This document shows positions 34,149 to 41,877 of a stretch of 64,000 bases of DNA, one piece after another (position 1 is the stretch's first letter; each line of letters opens with the position of its first letter). A program made the position numbers and the translations under genes. The notes beneath the pieces are model-generated. The model was not told the DNA's origin, searched no databases, and was given only the letters and a program-made list of their open reading frames with translations. Source of the stretch: an uncultured Flavobacteriales bacterium (lineage in GTDB: Bacteria > Bacteroidota > Bacteroidia > Flavobacteriales > Weeksellaceae); NCBI GenBank assembly GCA_937876095.1, contig CALFIE010000003.1, positions 20,254 through 84,253 on the forward strand. The letters run 5' to 3'.

Positions 34149-34283
34149 CGAAAAAGTGGCTCAAACCCTTTTCTATAAGTCGATACAGTGCTTTATTAAA
34201 AGTATTATAAAAGTAATTAAAAAGTCTTTTTTTATTAAAAAGGAAAATGTGGATAAAAAAATTTGCTTTAAAAAAGAAAAAAA
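33866..34283. other. Iteron-type origin of replication with DnaA boxes
   Basis: The gap between rep and the Toprim gene holds the iterons, two perfect DnaA boxes on the minus strand (TTATCCACA at 34012-34020 and 34248-34256), and an AT-rich stretch (about 34190-34250) suited to strand opening. This is the full set of parts of an iteron-controlled theta origin. No gene is in the gap. Confidence 0.85.
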
Positions 34284-35126
34284 ATGAATTGTGAAGAAGT
34301 AAAAGAAAAAATAAATATAAGAACGGTTTTAGAATCATTCAACCTTTTTCCTGTGAAAGAAAACAGGAAAACGGCTTTTTATTTTGCGCTCGACAGAGAG
34401 GAAAAAATCCCAAGTTTGTTGGTTGATTTTGTCAAAAACAAAGCGTTTGATTTTGGAACGGGAAAAAGTTATGACGTGATTTCGATTGTTCAGCAAATGA
34501 ATCAATGTTCCGTTTCAGAAGCATTGAAATATTTAGAAAAATTTGATTTTTCTATACAAAATGAATTTCAAAATGAAGAACCAATGCAACAAAAAGAGTA
34601 CAAAATTCTCAATGTCTGTGAAATTCAGCATCCTGCGTTAATTCAATATTTAAAATCTCGAAAAGTGTATGAACAAAAAGATTTGGTGAAAGAAATTGAG
34701 TATGAAATGAAAGGTAAAAAGTATTTTGGAATTGGTTTTTTCAATAATTCGGGAGGAGTCGAAATCCGAAATAAATATTCAAAAATCTGTTTGGGAAAAA
34801 AGGATATTACTTTAATAAAAAATGGGTTGAATATTTCCAATGAAATTGTAATTTTTGAAGGCTTTTTCGATTATTTGACTTTCAAAAATTTGGAAAAAAA
34901 AGAAAATCCTAATTCAGATTATCTGATTCTCAATTCTACGGCAATGCTTTATAAAGCAGAGGAAATATTGAAAGAATATGATAAAATTTTGCTTTTCTTG
35001 GATAATGACCCCAATGGTATATTAGTTAAATCAAAAATTCAGATGCAATATAAAAATGTAGAGGATTGTTCACTGATTTATCTAGGTTTTAAGGATTTGA
35101 ATGAGTGGTTTTGTAGCAATGGCTGA
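34284..35126 (+). CDS. Toprim-domain primase-like protein
   Basis: 280 residues. The N-terminus resembles the CHC2 primase module by position but lacks the zinc cysteines (NRKTAFYFALDREEKIPSLLVD). The Toprim domain spans about residues 185-270, with E192 (IFEGFFD) and the D240-N-D242 pair (FLDNDPNG). It probably acts in priming or nicking at the adjacent origin. It belongs to the toprim proteins common on flavobacterial ICEs. It converges with the histone-like gene at a shared hairpin. Confidence 0.85.
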   Translation: MNCEEVKEKINIRTVLESFNLFPVKENRKTAFYFALDREEKIPSLLVDFVKNKAFDFGTGKSYDVISIVQQMNQCSVSEALKYLEKFDFSIQNEFQNEEPMQQKEYKILNVCEIQHPALIQYLKSRKVYEQKDLVKEIEYEMKGKKYFGIGFFNNSGGVEIRNKYSKICLGKKDITLIKNGLNISNEIVIFEGFFDYLTFKNLEKKENPNSDYLILNSTAMLYKAEEILKEYDKILLFLDNDPNGILVKSKIQMQYKNVEDCSLIYLGFKDLNEWFCSNG

Positions 35127-35183
35127 AATGAAAAAATATTTAAAATGTTATTTTGAATTTAAAAATCATTGCTATATAAAAAA

Positions 35184-35209
35184 TCCCTGCTCAAAGACAG
35201 GGAAAAATG
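35184..35209 (-). terminator. Convergent terminator between Toprim and histone-like genes
   Basis: TCCCTG (35184-35189) and CAGGGA (35198-35203) form a stem with an 8-base loop; on the minus strand a run of six T follows, and the other side is T-poor but usable. It ends the minus-strand histone-like transcript. Confidence 0.75.
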
Positions 35210-35216
35210 GTTTTGT

Positions 35217-35393
35217 TTATTTTTTAGATTCTTCCACAGATAGTTTACGGAAATCTTTAAATAATTTACTTAATTCTAAAGCTGCTTTTCTTGCTCTAGT
35301 ACCTGCAGCTTTGTTTCCTTTCTCGATTTGTTGTTCTGCTTCTTTAGAAAATGCTTCATATTCAGCATTAATCTTTTCAATTAGTTCTTTCAT
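35217..35393 (-). CDS. Histone H1-like nucleoid protein
   Basis: A 58-residue gene read directly from the minus strand (ATG at 35393, TAA at 35217). It starts MKELIEKINAEYEAFSKEAE and has the strongly conserved core IEKGNKAAGTRARKAALELSKLFKDFRK, matching the histone H1-like (Hc1-type) proteins of Bacteroidota. It should bind and compact DNA. It lies against the direction of all surrounding ICE genes, has its own -7 element and terminator, and is normally a chromosomal gene. Confidence 0.88.
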   Translation of the reverse strand: MKELIEKINAEYEAFSKEAEQQIEKGNKAAGTRARKAALELSKLFKDFRKLSVEESKK

Positions 35394-35417
35394 AATGTGT
35401 AAATATTAAATGGGTGG

Positions 35418-35425
35418 CAAATATA
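35418..35425 (-). promoter_or_regulatory. Promoter -7 element of histone-like gene
   Basis: TATATTTG on the minus strand (consensus TAnnTTTG), 24 bases before the ATG. No good -33 element at 19 bases. Confidence 0.55.
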
Positions 35426-35504
35426 GTGGTTTCTTATTATTTGTTTAGTGAAATTGAAAAAATGTTTTTCTGAATTTAACATCTATATAAAATTTACATT
35501 CTAT

Positions 35505-35594
35505 TATATTTGAAATACAATTTTATTTATTTTTTTAAGTCTTTACTGATAGAAGCGTTGTTGAATGGCTTCCTAACTGTGGTTAGGCTTTTTA
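35505..35594 (+). ncRNA. Candidate small RNA with two hairpins
   Basis: A -7 match TATATTTG (35505-35512) is followed by about 75 bases containing a GAAGC/GCTTC stem and then CCTAAC-TGTG-GTTAGG (35572-35587) plus a CTTTTT tail, a complete terminator. No ORF lies between. A leader or attenuator is an alternative. No -33 element is seen, so this is tentative. Confidence 0.3.
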
Positions 35595-35721
35595 CTATTG
35601 CAAATGTAGTACATCATCATTCACACAAAAAAATCTTTTTGGGTTTCTATAAAAATTCTTTCCACAAGTTCCAATAATTTTTCCAGACACTCCTAAATCC
35701 TTCGGACAAAAAGATTTCTAG

Positions 35722-35763
35722 CCCGATTCAAAACTTGTAAACAATTACGGGAATTGAATCGGG
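35722..35763. repeat. 10-bp inverted repeat upstream of ssb
   Basis: CCCGATTCAA and TTGAATCGGG with a 22-base loop; followed by TTTTG. It could terminate a leader transcript or bind a dimeric protein. Confidence 0.5.
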
Positions 35764-36020
35764 TTTTGTGTGCCTAATGCTGTCCTATAATCATCGGCAA
35801 AGAAAAAGCCGGAACCTCAGTTGTACGAATCAATTCAATAGCAGACGCTCTTTAACATCATTAGAAAAATCAAAAAAACAACGAAGAATAGTGTTTTTCA
35901 AAACTTAAATAAAAAAAGAAAAAGCCGAGTGTCCTCGATACCAAATCAATTCACTCGAAAATTTCAACCAATAACAGACAAAAAATCAACTAAAAAATTA
36001 ACAATTTAAATCGAAACATT

Positions 36021-36425
36021 ATGAACACAATTATCGGTAGAATTACCCAAAACGCAAAAATCAACACATTAAAAAACGACAAAAAAGTCGTGAACTTTTC
36101 AGTAGCCATCAACGACAGTTACAAAACCAAGCAAGGCGAAAGAAAAGAACAAACCACCTATTATAATTGCTCTTATTGGATAAATGCCAAAATAGTAGAA
36201 TTTCTTACAAAAGGTACTTTGGTGGAGTTATCGGGCAGAATAAGCAGTAGTGCATGGATAGGAAAAGACGGAGAAATAAAGTCTGGACTGAACTTCCATA
36301 CTTCAAACATCAAATTGCACGGTGGAAGACAAAAATCTGAATTCAATAATGAACCTACAGTAAACCCACAAAATAACAATAGCAATCCTTTTTCAGAAGA
36401 AACTGATGACGATTTACCATTTTAA
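36021..36425 (+). CDS. ssb: Single-stranded DNA-binding protein
   Basis: 134 residues. An OB fold (residues 1-100: IIGRITQNAKINT, NFSVAINDSYK, and LVELSGRISSSAWIGKDGE) is followed by a disordered Asn-rich linker and the acidic tip DDDLPF that recruits partner proteins. It is shorter than the usual chromosomal SSB and is the element's own copy. First gene of the ssb-PRTRC operon. Confidence 0.93.
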   Translation: MNTIIGRITQNAKINTLKNDKKVVNFSVAINDSYKTKQGERKEQTTYYNCSYWINAKIVEFLTKGTLVELSGRISSSAWIGKDGEIKSGLNFHTSNIKLHGGRQKSEFNNEPTVNPQNNNSNPFSEETDDDLPF

Positions 36426-36442
36426 CTCAATCTCAAAAAATT

Positions 36443-36688
36443 ATGGAAGCACAATTTAATTTTCAGTTAAGACAACGAAACGATAAAAGAGAATGGGAAG
36501 AAATAGAGGTTTATTACCAAACTCATTGCGACAGAACCACAGCAATACGCTATGCTAGAAATCTTTCCAAGATATTCAATTCAGAAATCCGATTGACAGA
36601 AGGAAAAGAACCGCTGAAAACGAGTGGAACATATATTTACGAACAAACAGAACCTTTAAAAATTATAAATTATGGCAAACTGGTGTAG
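36443..36688 (+). CDS. Small hypothetical ICE protein
   Basis: 81 residues with a predicted alpha/beta make-up: FNFQLRQRND, a helix with CDRTTAIRYARNLSKIF, and a C-terminal strand. It has no signal or membrane segment. Its end overlaps the next gene's start by 17 bases, which supports real translation and coupling. I do not recognise a family; it belongs to the accessory genes between ssb and PRTRC E. Confidence 0.65.
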   Translation: MEAQFNFQLRQRNDKREWEEIEVYYQTHCDRTTAIRYARNLSKIFNSEIRLTEGKEPLKTSGTYIYEQTEPLKIINYGKLV

Positions 36689-37163
36689 CAATTCAGTTGC
36701 TTTTGAAGGCAACGAAATCGCATTAGAACAAGTAAAATTGGAGTTTAGAAAAATGCAAATCAGAGAGAATGAAGAAAACTGCGGACAACTTCCCGAGTTT
36801 ATTTCGGATAAAAAAAGAGGTCATTTTTTTGATATTTTGTTGGAAGATGGAGACTGTATTTTCAATTACCAAACAAGGTGGTCTCCCAATACTGAAATTT
36901 TATTACAGATAGCCGAACATTATAAAGTAGATTTTATCTACAATTATGAAGAAATGGGCAATCAAATCTATGGTGTTGCAGTCTATTCAAACAACGAACT
37001 CACAGAAATTTATTTAGAAGAGGAAGACTTTGAGCAATATGATTATCACGAAGAAACAGACACTTACTTTTTTGAGGAAGAAAACTACGAAAGTGATTAT
37101 GAAATTTTAGAAATCCTACTGAAAAGGAAAATTCAAAATATGCAAAGTCAAATTTTAGCATGA
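36672..37163 (+). CDS. YubB-like (MANWCSN-type) domain protein
   Basis: 163 residues. It begins MANWCSNSVAFEGN, the characteristic start of the YubB ferredoxin-like domain family found on plasmids, and continues with the family's W-x-P pattern (QTRWSPNTEIL) and a YNYEEMGNQIYG segment. The C-terminal 50 residues are strongly acidic. Function is unknown; these proteins are typical of conjugative plasmids. It overlaps the preceding gene. Confidence 0.75.
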   Translation: MANWCSNSVAFEGNEIALEQVKLEFRKMQIRENEENCGQLPEFISDKKRGHFFDILLEDGDCIFNYQTRWSPNTEILLQIAEHYKVDFIYNYEEMGNQIYGVAVYSNNELTEIYLEEEDFEQYDYHEETDTYFFEEENYESDYEILEILLKRKIQNMQSQILA

Positions 37164-37197
37164 TGAAAAAAACAGCAAAAATTACACACTATAAATT

Positions 37198-37392
37198 ATG
37201 AAAATCATAGATATTAATGGGTGTACTATTGAAATTACTAATCTCAATGAAGCAATTCAAATAACTAGAAGATACAAACAATATGAACACGAAAACAAAG
37301 GTTTTTCAAAATTAGACAAAAAACTCAATCGGTATTGGACGGATATTTATGAAAAACTACTTAATATACAATCTCAAAAAGAAGAAAAATAA
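37198..37392 (+). CDS. Small hypothetical ICE protein
   Basis: 64 residues: a beta-strand start (MKIIDINGCTIEIT) and a helical, basic remainder containing KLDKKLNRYWTDIYEKLLN. No motif is recognised. It is tightly placed, 34 bases after the YubB-like gene and 17 bases before PRTRC E, so it is likely part of the operon. It may assist the PRTRC proteins. Confidence 0.6.
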   Translation: MKIIDINGCTIEITNLNEAIQITRRYKQYEHENKGFSKLDKKLNRYWTDIYEKLLNIQSQKEEK

Positions 37393-37409
37393 ATTAAAAA
37401 AATAAAATT

Positions 37410-37967
37410 ATGCAAACCAATTTTTTCAGACAACTCGCCAATATGAACCTTACAGGCGATTTGCAAATCACACTTAGACCAACAACAGATAATAGTTTTG
37501 TCCTTTCCGTATTGCTCAACAATGAGCAATGCGGAGACGAAGCAAGAAAACTCATTCCGCCACTCAATCTTCGAGGAACAGCAGAAGAATTAGACAACGG
37601 ATTTTTTGAAAGTATTTCAAAACCATTACAAACTGCATCGGGATTAATGGTGGATATGGAAAATTTCATGAAACAACTCGAAGAAGCCAAAAAGAAATCC
37701 GTAATGGAAAAAGAAAAATCCGAAAAAGAGAAAAAGGAAAAGGAAACCAAAGAAAAAAAGTACAATGAAGCCTTACAGAAAGCCGAAGAATTAGAAAAAG
37801 AGGGTAAATACAAAGAAGCGTGGTCGGCATTACCAAAGGTTTCTGAATATCCCGAGTTTGCAGATATTATCCGCAAAAAGCAAGACGAATATGAAAGACA
37901 TTTTGCTCCAAGTCTTTTTACTGAAAATTCAACAGATAATATGGCTGAAAATCAAGTGACTTACTAA
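37410..37967 (+). CDS. PRTRC system protein E
   Basis: 185 residues. The N-terminal half (FFRQLANMNLTGDLQITLRP, then NNEQCGDEARKLIPPLNLRGTAEELDNGFF) matches PRTRC protein E. A highly charged coiled-coil linker (EKEKSEKEKKEKETKEKK) and a C-terminal TPR-like helical segment follow. PRTRC proteins are a set of co-inherited mobile-element genes with a ParB and a ThiF relative; their biochemical role is unknown. It heads the cluster here. Confidence 0.85.
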   Translation: MQTNFFRQLANMNLTGDLQITLRPTTDNSFVLSVLLNNEQCGDEARKLIPPLNLRGTAEELDNGFFESISKPLQTASGLMVDMENFMKQLEEAKKKSVMEKEKSEKEKKEKETKEKKYNEALQKAEELEKEGKYKEAWSALPKVSEYPEFADIIRKKQDEYERHFAPSLFTENSTDNMAENQVTY

Positions 37968-37998
37968 ATATTAATTACCAAATACTAAACACTAAATT

Positions 37999-38217
37999 AT
38001 GTTACTCGCAACCCAATTAGAAAGAATTTTTATACTCAAAGACAACGGACAGGAAATCAAACTTCCCGACCCCGAACCAAAATGGAGTGTAGAAGCCGTA
38101 ATGAATTTTTACGCCAATACTTACCCAATTCTAACCACCGCCAAAGTTTCCGCACCACAAATCAAAGAAGATACTGTTCAGTACAAATTTGAAAGTGTAA
38201 TGGGAACGAAAGGATAA
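37999..38217 (+). CDS. PRTRC system protein C
   Basis: 72 residues. The LERIFILKDNGQEIKLPDP start and the NFYANTYPILTTAKVSAPQIKEDTVQYKF core match PRTRC protein C, the most conserved small member of this set, and resemble a ubiquitin-like beta-grasp in size and strand pattern (inference). It lies 31 bases after PRTRC E. Confidence 0.9.
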   Translation: MLLATQLERIFILKDNGQEIKLPDPEPKWSVEAVMNFYANTYPILTTAKVSAPQIKEDTVQYKFESVMGTKG

Positions 38218-38234
38218 TTTTTAGTTGATGGTTG

Positions 38235-38284
38235 ATAGTTGTCGGCTGATGGTTCAAAATTTTCAGCCAAATTCCGACAACTAT
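38235..38284. repeat. Inverted repeat after PRTRC C
   Basis: ATAGTTGTCGGCTGA (38235-38249) faces TCAGCC (38263-38268) and CCGACAACTAT (38274-38284), giving a hairpin with a small internal loop. The gap before the next gene is 129 bases. It may modulate expression inside the PRTRC operon. Confidence 0.5.
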
Positions 38285-38346
38285 AACCAAAACGTATAAA
38301 AAGTAAGAAAAATCATCTATCAATTATTATTCATTATTTATGAAAT

Positions 38347-38523
38347 ATGCAACGAAAAATTATATCGGGAAAAGTAAAAATTCCCAAAGAACAAAAGCAA
38401 AAACAATTGCACCAACAGTTAGGAGAATTTGCAGAGTGGATGAAGCAAGACAAAAACGCTTCGGAAATTCAGAAAGACCAACGGAAATCAGTTCCCATAA
38501 ACCAACTTCCGATGGTTTTCTAA
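38347..38523 (+). CDS. Small hypothetical protein in PRTRC cluster
   Basis: 58 residues from the ATG at 38347 to the TAA at 38521. The sequence starts MQRKIISGKVKIPKEQKQKQ and continues as an amphipathic, helix-rich, charged protein (LGEFAEWMKQDKNASEIQ), a natural composition. The overlapping frame, which would extend the next gene upstream, has an unnatural composition. I infer that this small gene is real and that the following gene starts at 38547. Function is unknown. Confidence 0.6.
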   Translation: MQRKIISGKVKIPKEQKQKQLHQQLGEFAEWMKQDKNASEIQKDQRKSVPINQLPMVF

Positions 38524-38546
38524 AATGTGCTTTTCTTCCAAAATTA

Positions 38547-39524
38547 ATGGAAAATGATGTTCAGAAATTGGCGTCAGACAAACAAAATTTAATTCAAATT
38601 CAAAGAAAAAACACCAAAACGGAAAAAGATTTTTATCAATCCCTTTCACAATTAGCAGAACTTTATGGATTAAATCCAATATCAACAAAGCATTTTGGCT
38701 ATCCTTACAATGTTGTATTGGCTTTAGATGACATTCAGAAACAATTGAAAAATAAAGTGAAAGATTGGGAAGAAATACGATTGATAGAAGAAAAAAGAAA
38801 AACCTATTTTGTAAGTGAGGAACGATACAATACTGGAGCCATTTTATATTATATTCCAATAATTCCATTGTACCGATTATCTAAAAATCCGAAACGAAAA
38901 CAAGCTGTACAAATTTTACAATCTGTTTGTTCATACCTCTATCACATCGTAGAAATTCCGTACTACAGAAAGCAAAATAGCTATTTGTTTTGGATGTACG
39001 AAATGGTTGCGGAATGGCTTATTTCTGATGACGAAAGCGAAGAAATTCTCATTTACTTATCAGAAATAAAACAAATGGAACAAATCGGTAATTTTATGGA
39101 ACAGAAGATTTACAACCATCATAATTTAATCCGATTTAAAGAGAATCTGAGAAAGTTCAAAGTCAAAGACCATATTGACAATGATTGTTTTATGTTGGCG
39201 AGAAAAATTTTTTCTCTTTATCAGCAATATCCAAATGCTACCATTTACCAAAACCTGCAATCTATTTTAGATACAGAAGAATATGAAAGTGATACCATCG
39301 TATCAATGGATAAATATGTTTCTTTTTGTGCTGAAGGAAAAGGATTACTATTCCAAACACTTTTTGAAGCAGTAAACTCCGACTTACAGGAATATGCAAC
39401 AATGGAAGAACCAAGGGTTATTAAAAAATTTGATGGAAGAAATATTACAAATAACAACCTCGATTTTGAAAACTGCCTTTTCCCCTTGATTGAAGAACTC
39501 ATTTACATTTTGAACAACTTTTAA
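38547..39524 (+). CDS. PRTRC system protein F-like
   Basis: 325 residues from the ATG at 38547 (MENDVQKLASDKQN). It is alpha-helical with no membrane segment; features include AELYGLNPISTKHFGYPYNVVLALDDIQK, and acidic patches around SDDESEEI. It lies between PRTRC C and PRTRC B, where protein F is usual, so the name is mostly by position. An upstream in-frame extension overlaps the 58-residue gene and is rejected. Confidence 0.55.
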   Translation: MENDVQKLASDKQNLIQIQRKNTKTEKDFYQSLSQLAELYGLNPISTKHFGYPYNVVLALDDIQKQLKNKVKDWEEIRLIEEKRKTYFVSEERYNTGAILYYIPIIPLYRLSKNPKRKQAVQILQSVCSYLYHIVEIPYYRKQNSYLFWMYEMVAEWLISDDESEEILIYLSEIKQMEQIGNFMEQKIYNHHNLIRFKENLRKFKVKDHIDNDCFMLARKIFSLYQQYPNATIYQNLQSILDTEEYESDTIVSMDKYVSFCAEGKGLLFQTLFEAVNSDLQEYATMEEPRVIKKFDGRNITNNNLDFENCLFPLIEELIYILNNF

Positions 39525-39536
39525 ATAAATCGAAAA

Positions 39537-40259
39537 ATGAAAAATATAACCCAAGATTTTGGAACATTATACCACCCAACAACAGCTTTGGTTTTTTACC
39601 AAAATGATGAAAGAAATAAAGATACTTATGTAGAATATTTTGATATGAATAAAAACGGAAACCCAGTCAATGCCCATCCTTTGACAGAGAGAGAAGCAAA
39701 AGAATTGCTTAAAGCACTTACCATTAATACCCAAAAGGAAAAAAATCAAGATTTTCTAAAGCCAAAAGGAATTTTACCAACCCATATTCTGCATATCAAT
39801 CCAAGTGAAAATGGTTCAGTATTATGGTTCACGAAATCAATGAAACGACAATTGTTTTTTACGGAAAATTTAGGAATTTCCAACGGAACGGCTGAAGTAC
39901 CTCCAATGTTATGGTTGGCAAACAAACGAAGTCTTAAGATTTTTGCTCTTGCGAACAACCGAAGACCAACAGAAAAAACAGAACTTTTTTATGCACCGTT
40001 TTTCAATGTGTATGAAGATGGAAATGTTTGTATGGGAACGGTGGACGTAAAAATTCAAAATTCAACTTCGTTGGAAGAATTTACAAAAAAATGGGAAGAA
40101 TATTTTTTTAATTCTTATTTCAGCCATTTGATGAATGAATACAATCCCATTAACGGAAATTGTGTAAATCTTTGGAAAAGCCTTATCAATACAGAAAAAC
40201 AATTCCCAAAAGAAACATTAAGAACAGCAAACAGAACTTTAAAAAATCTATTACTATGA
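39537..40259 (+). CDS. PRTRC system protein B
   Basis: 240 residues. The pattern TLYHPTTALVFYQND, NGNPVNAHPLTEREAKELLKAL, GILPTHILHINPSENGSVLWFTK and PPMLWLANKRSLKIFAL matches PRTRC protein B. It overlaps the following ThiF gene by 4 bases (ATGA), indicating translational coupling. Function unknown; always linked to the other PRTRC members. Confidence 0.88.
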   Translation: MKNITQDFGTLYHPTTALVFYQNDERNKDTYVEYFDMNKNGNPVNAHPLTEREAKELLKALTINTQKEKNQDFLKPKGILPTHILHINPSENGSVLWFTKSMKRQLFFTENLGISNGTAEVPPMLWLANKRSLKIFALANNRRPTEKTELFYAPFFNVYEDGNVCMGTVDVKIQNSTSLEEFTKKWEEYFFNSYFSHLMNEYNPINGNCVNLWKSLINTEKQFPKETLRTANRTLKNLLL

Positions 40260-41083
40260 ACACCGAAATAACAAAAAATCAAGAAATCAAAGCTAAAGTT
40301 CATTTTATGGACAATACTTTAATCAATCCAACAAATCCAATTACTGTAAATTTAATTGGAGCAGGTGGAACAGGTTCGCAGATTCTAACTGCATTGGCAA
40401 GAATGAATCACGCTTTAACAGAACTCAATCACGCAGGTTTATCTGTGAGATTATGGGATGATGATGTGATTACCGAAGCGAATTTAGGCAGACAACTTTT
40501 TGCAGAATGTGAATTAGGATTGTATAAATCTTTAGCATTAATAAATAGAATAAATCGATTTTTTGGAACAAATTGGAAAGCTGAAACTCAAAAATTCCAA
40601 AAAGACGATTTAGGAAAATTGCAAAGCAATATGAAATCAGAAATTTATATTTCTTGTGTAGATAGCGTAAAATCACGTTTTGATATTGCTGAAATTTTAA
40701 ATGGATTGAAGATAGATAAAGGTTATTACAGAAATCAATGCAAATATTGGATAGATTTTGGTAACTGTCAATTCACAGGACAGGTTTTACTTTCTACCAT
40801 TGGAAAAATCAAACAACCCAATTCTGAAAATTATGAAACAGTAGAAAACCTTCCTTTTATTACTGAAGAATTTGGAGAGCTTTTAAAGATTTCTGAATTA
40901 GAAGATAATACGCCAAGTTGTAGTTTAGCAGAAGCACTAGAAAAGCAGGATTTGTTCATTAATTCTACTCTAGCACAAATGGGAAGCTCGCTTTTGTGGA
41001 ACTTATTTCGCAACGGATTGATTGAAAACAGAGGTTTTTTTCTTAATCTGAAAAATTTCTATTCACAGCCAATTAAATTGTAG
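40256..41083 (+). CDS. PRTRC system ThiF family protein
   Basis: 275 residues from the ATG at 40256. An E1/ThiF-type Rossmann domain is clear: VNLIGAGGTGSQILTAL (ATP-binding glycine loop), WDDDVITEANLGRQLF (the acidic and D-x-x-x-x-N-L-x-R-Q motif) and a later YISCVDSVKSRFDI. ThiF-fold enzymes adenylate the C-terminus of ubiquitin-like partners; here the partner may be a PRTRC protein, which is inference. It is the last gene of the cluster before the cargo. Confidence 0.88.
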   Translation: MNTEITKNQEIKAKVHFMDNTLINPTNPITVNLIGAGGTGSQILTALARMNHALTELNHAGLSVRLWDDDVITEANLGRQLFAECELGLYKSLALINRINRFFGTNWKAETQKFQKDDLGKLQSNMKSEIYISCVDSVKSRFDIAEILNGLKIDKGYYRNQCKYWIDFGNCQFTGQVLLSTIGKIKQPNSENYETVENLPFITEEFGELLKISELEDNTPSCSLAEALEKQDLFINSTLAQMGSSLLWNLFRNGLIENRGFFLNLKNFYSQPIKL

Positions 41084-41260
41084 GTTTTGCTGTTCGATGT
41101 AAAAATCGGGCGGCAAAAATGCAATTCCTCACTTCGGTCGGAAACACATTTTTGCGAAAAATAGGAGCAACCACATTTCTAAAACATTGCCATTTCTTTA
41201 CGGTTTGATGTTTTTGAAAAGAGGTTGCAGAGTTGTTTGTTGATAATTTTTTCTAAAAAA

Positions 41261-41740
41261 TTAATTCCAATTTACTTCCAAATCTTTAAATTCTATATTT
41301 GAATTTATTCCAAAAATGTCTGTTTTTTTTTTAGATTTTGAATTGGCTTTAAATCTAAAAAGCTTTATGAATAATGGCTCATTTTGAATATTTTTGAATG
41401 AAAAAGTCAATTTAAGAGGTACATCCAAAGCTAATTTAGGATATGGACTACTGGATTTGTAAAAATCAATTTCATATTCTTTTCCTTCTATATCAGCAAT
41501 AGAAATATCCTCAATTGTCATTTTTTTATTTTCATCCTTTGCTTCTACAAGAAAGGTAATCGCAATCGTTTTTTCGGTTCTGTTTCCAGTTACCTTTGTT
41601 ATTTTGAATGAAGAATTATCTTTTTCTGTTTCTAAAATTGCTTTATTAATTTCAACTATTTTTTTCAGGTACTCATTTTCCGAAGTCAAAACTTTATTCG
41701 TTGATTGAAGAACTTCGTTTTCTTTTTTAGATTTTCGCAA
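41261..41740 (-). CDS. Hypothetical protein with N-terminal coiled coil
   Basis: 159 residues if begun at the TTG at 41740. Residues 1-45 form a coiled coil (KENEVLQSTNKVLTSENEYLKKIVEINKAI); the remainder is beta-rich (residues 45-159), with no recognised motif. The frame remains open to a stop at 41806 but with no ATG, so the start is uncertain and the gene may be truncated at the PRTRC-cargo junction. It lies opposite to PRTRC and downstream of moaC-moaB. Confidence 0.45.
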   Translation of the reverse strand: MRKSKKENEVLQSTNKVLTSENEYLKKIVEINKAILETEKDNSSFKITKVTGNRTEKTIAITFLVEAKDENKKMTIEDISIADIEGKEYEIDFYKSSSPYPKLALDVPLKLTFSFKNIQNEPLFIKLFRFKANSKSKKKTDIFGINSNIEFKDLEVNWN

Positions 41741-41877
41741 TTTGTTTGGCTGAATCCTAGTGTCGTTATATAAAGCGTGGATAGGATTAATAATTCTTCA
41801 TTTTGAGTATTTAATGTGTTTACAAATATATCATTAAAATAGCATTTTCAACCAAAAAATGCAATGCTTTATTTCGG

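Larger units (their letters stand above)
35426..36020. other. Long non-coding region upstream of ssb
   Basis: About 600 bases with no convincing protein gene. It contains a possible small RNA unit (35505-35594), a minus-strand promoter-like pair (TTTG-N17-TACATTTG, 35601-35629) and a 10-bp inverted repeat (CCCGATTCAA 35722-35731 / TTGAATCGGG 35754-35763). It may be the promoter and leader of the ssb-PRTRC operon or a second replication-related site. Confidence 0.5.

Noticed and set aside
34123..34338. Minus-strand open frame over the origin
   Set aside because: Phe/Leu-rich translation of poly-A-rich DNA overlapping iterons and the Toprim start; no support as a gene.
35101..35409. Plus-strand open frame of 102 codons after the Toprim gene
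   Set aside because: It is antisense to the well-conserved histone H1-like gene and overlaps its terminator.
38340..38546. Upstream extension of the PRTRC F-like gene
   Set aside because: Those codons overlap the 58-residue gene and give an odd composition (many Arg/Lys/Pro); the other frame looks natural, so F is started at 38547.
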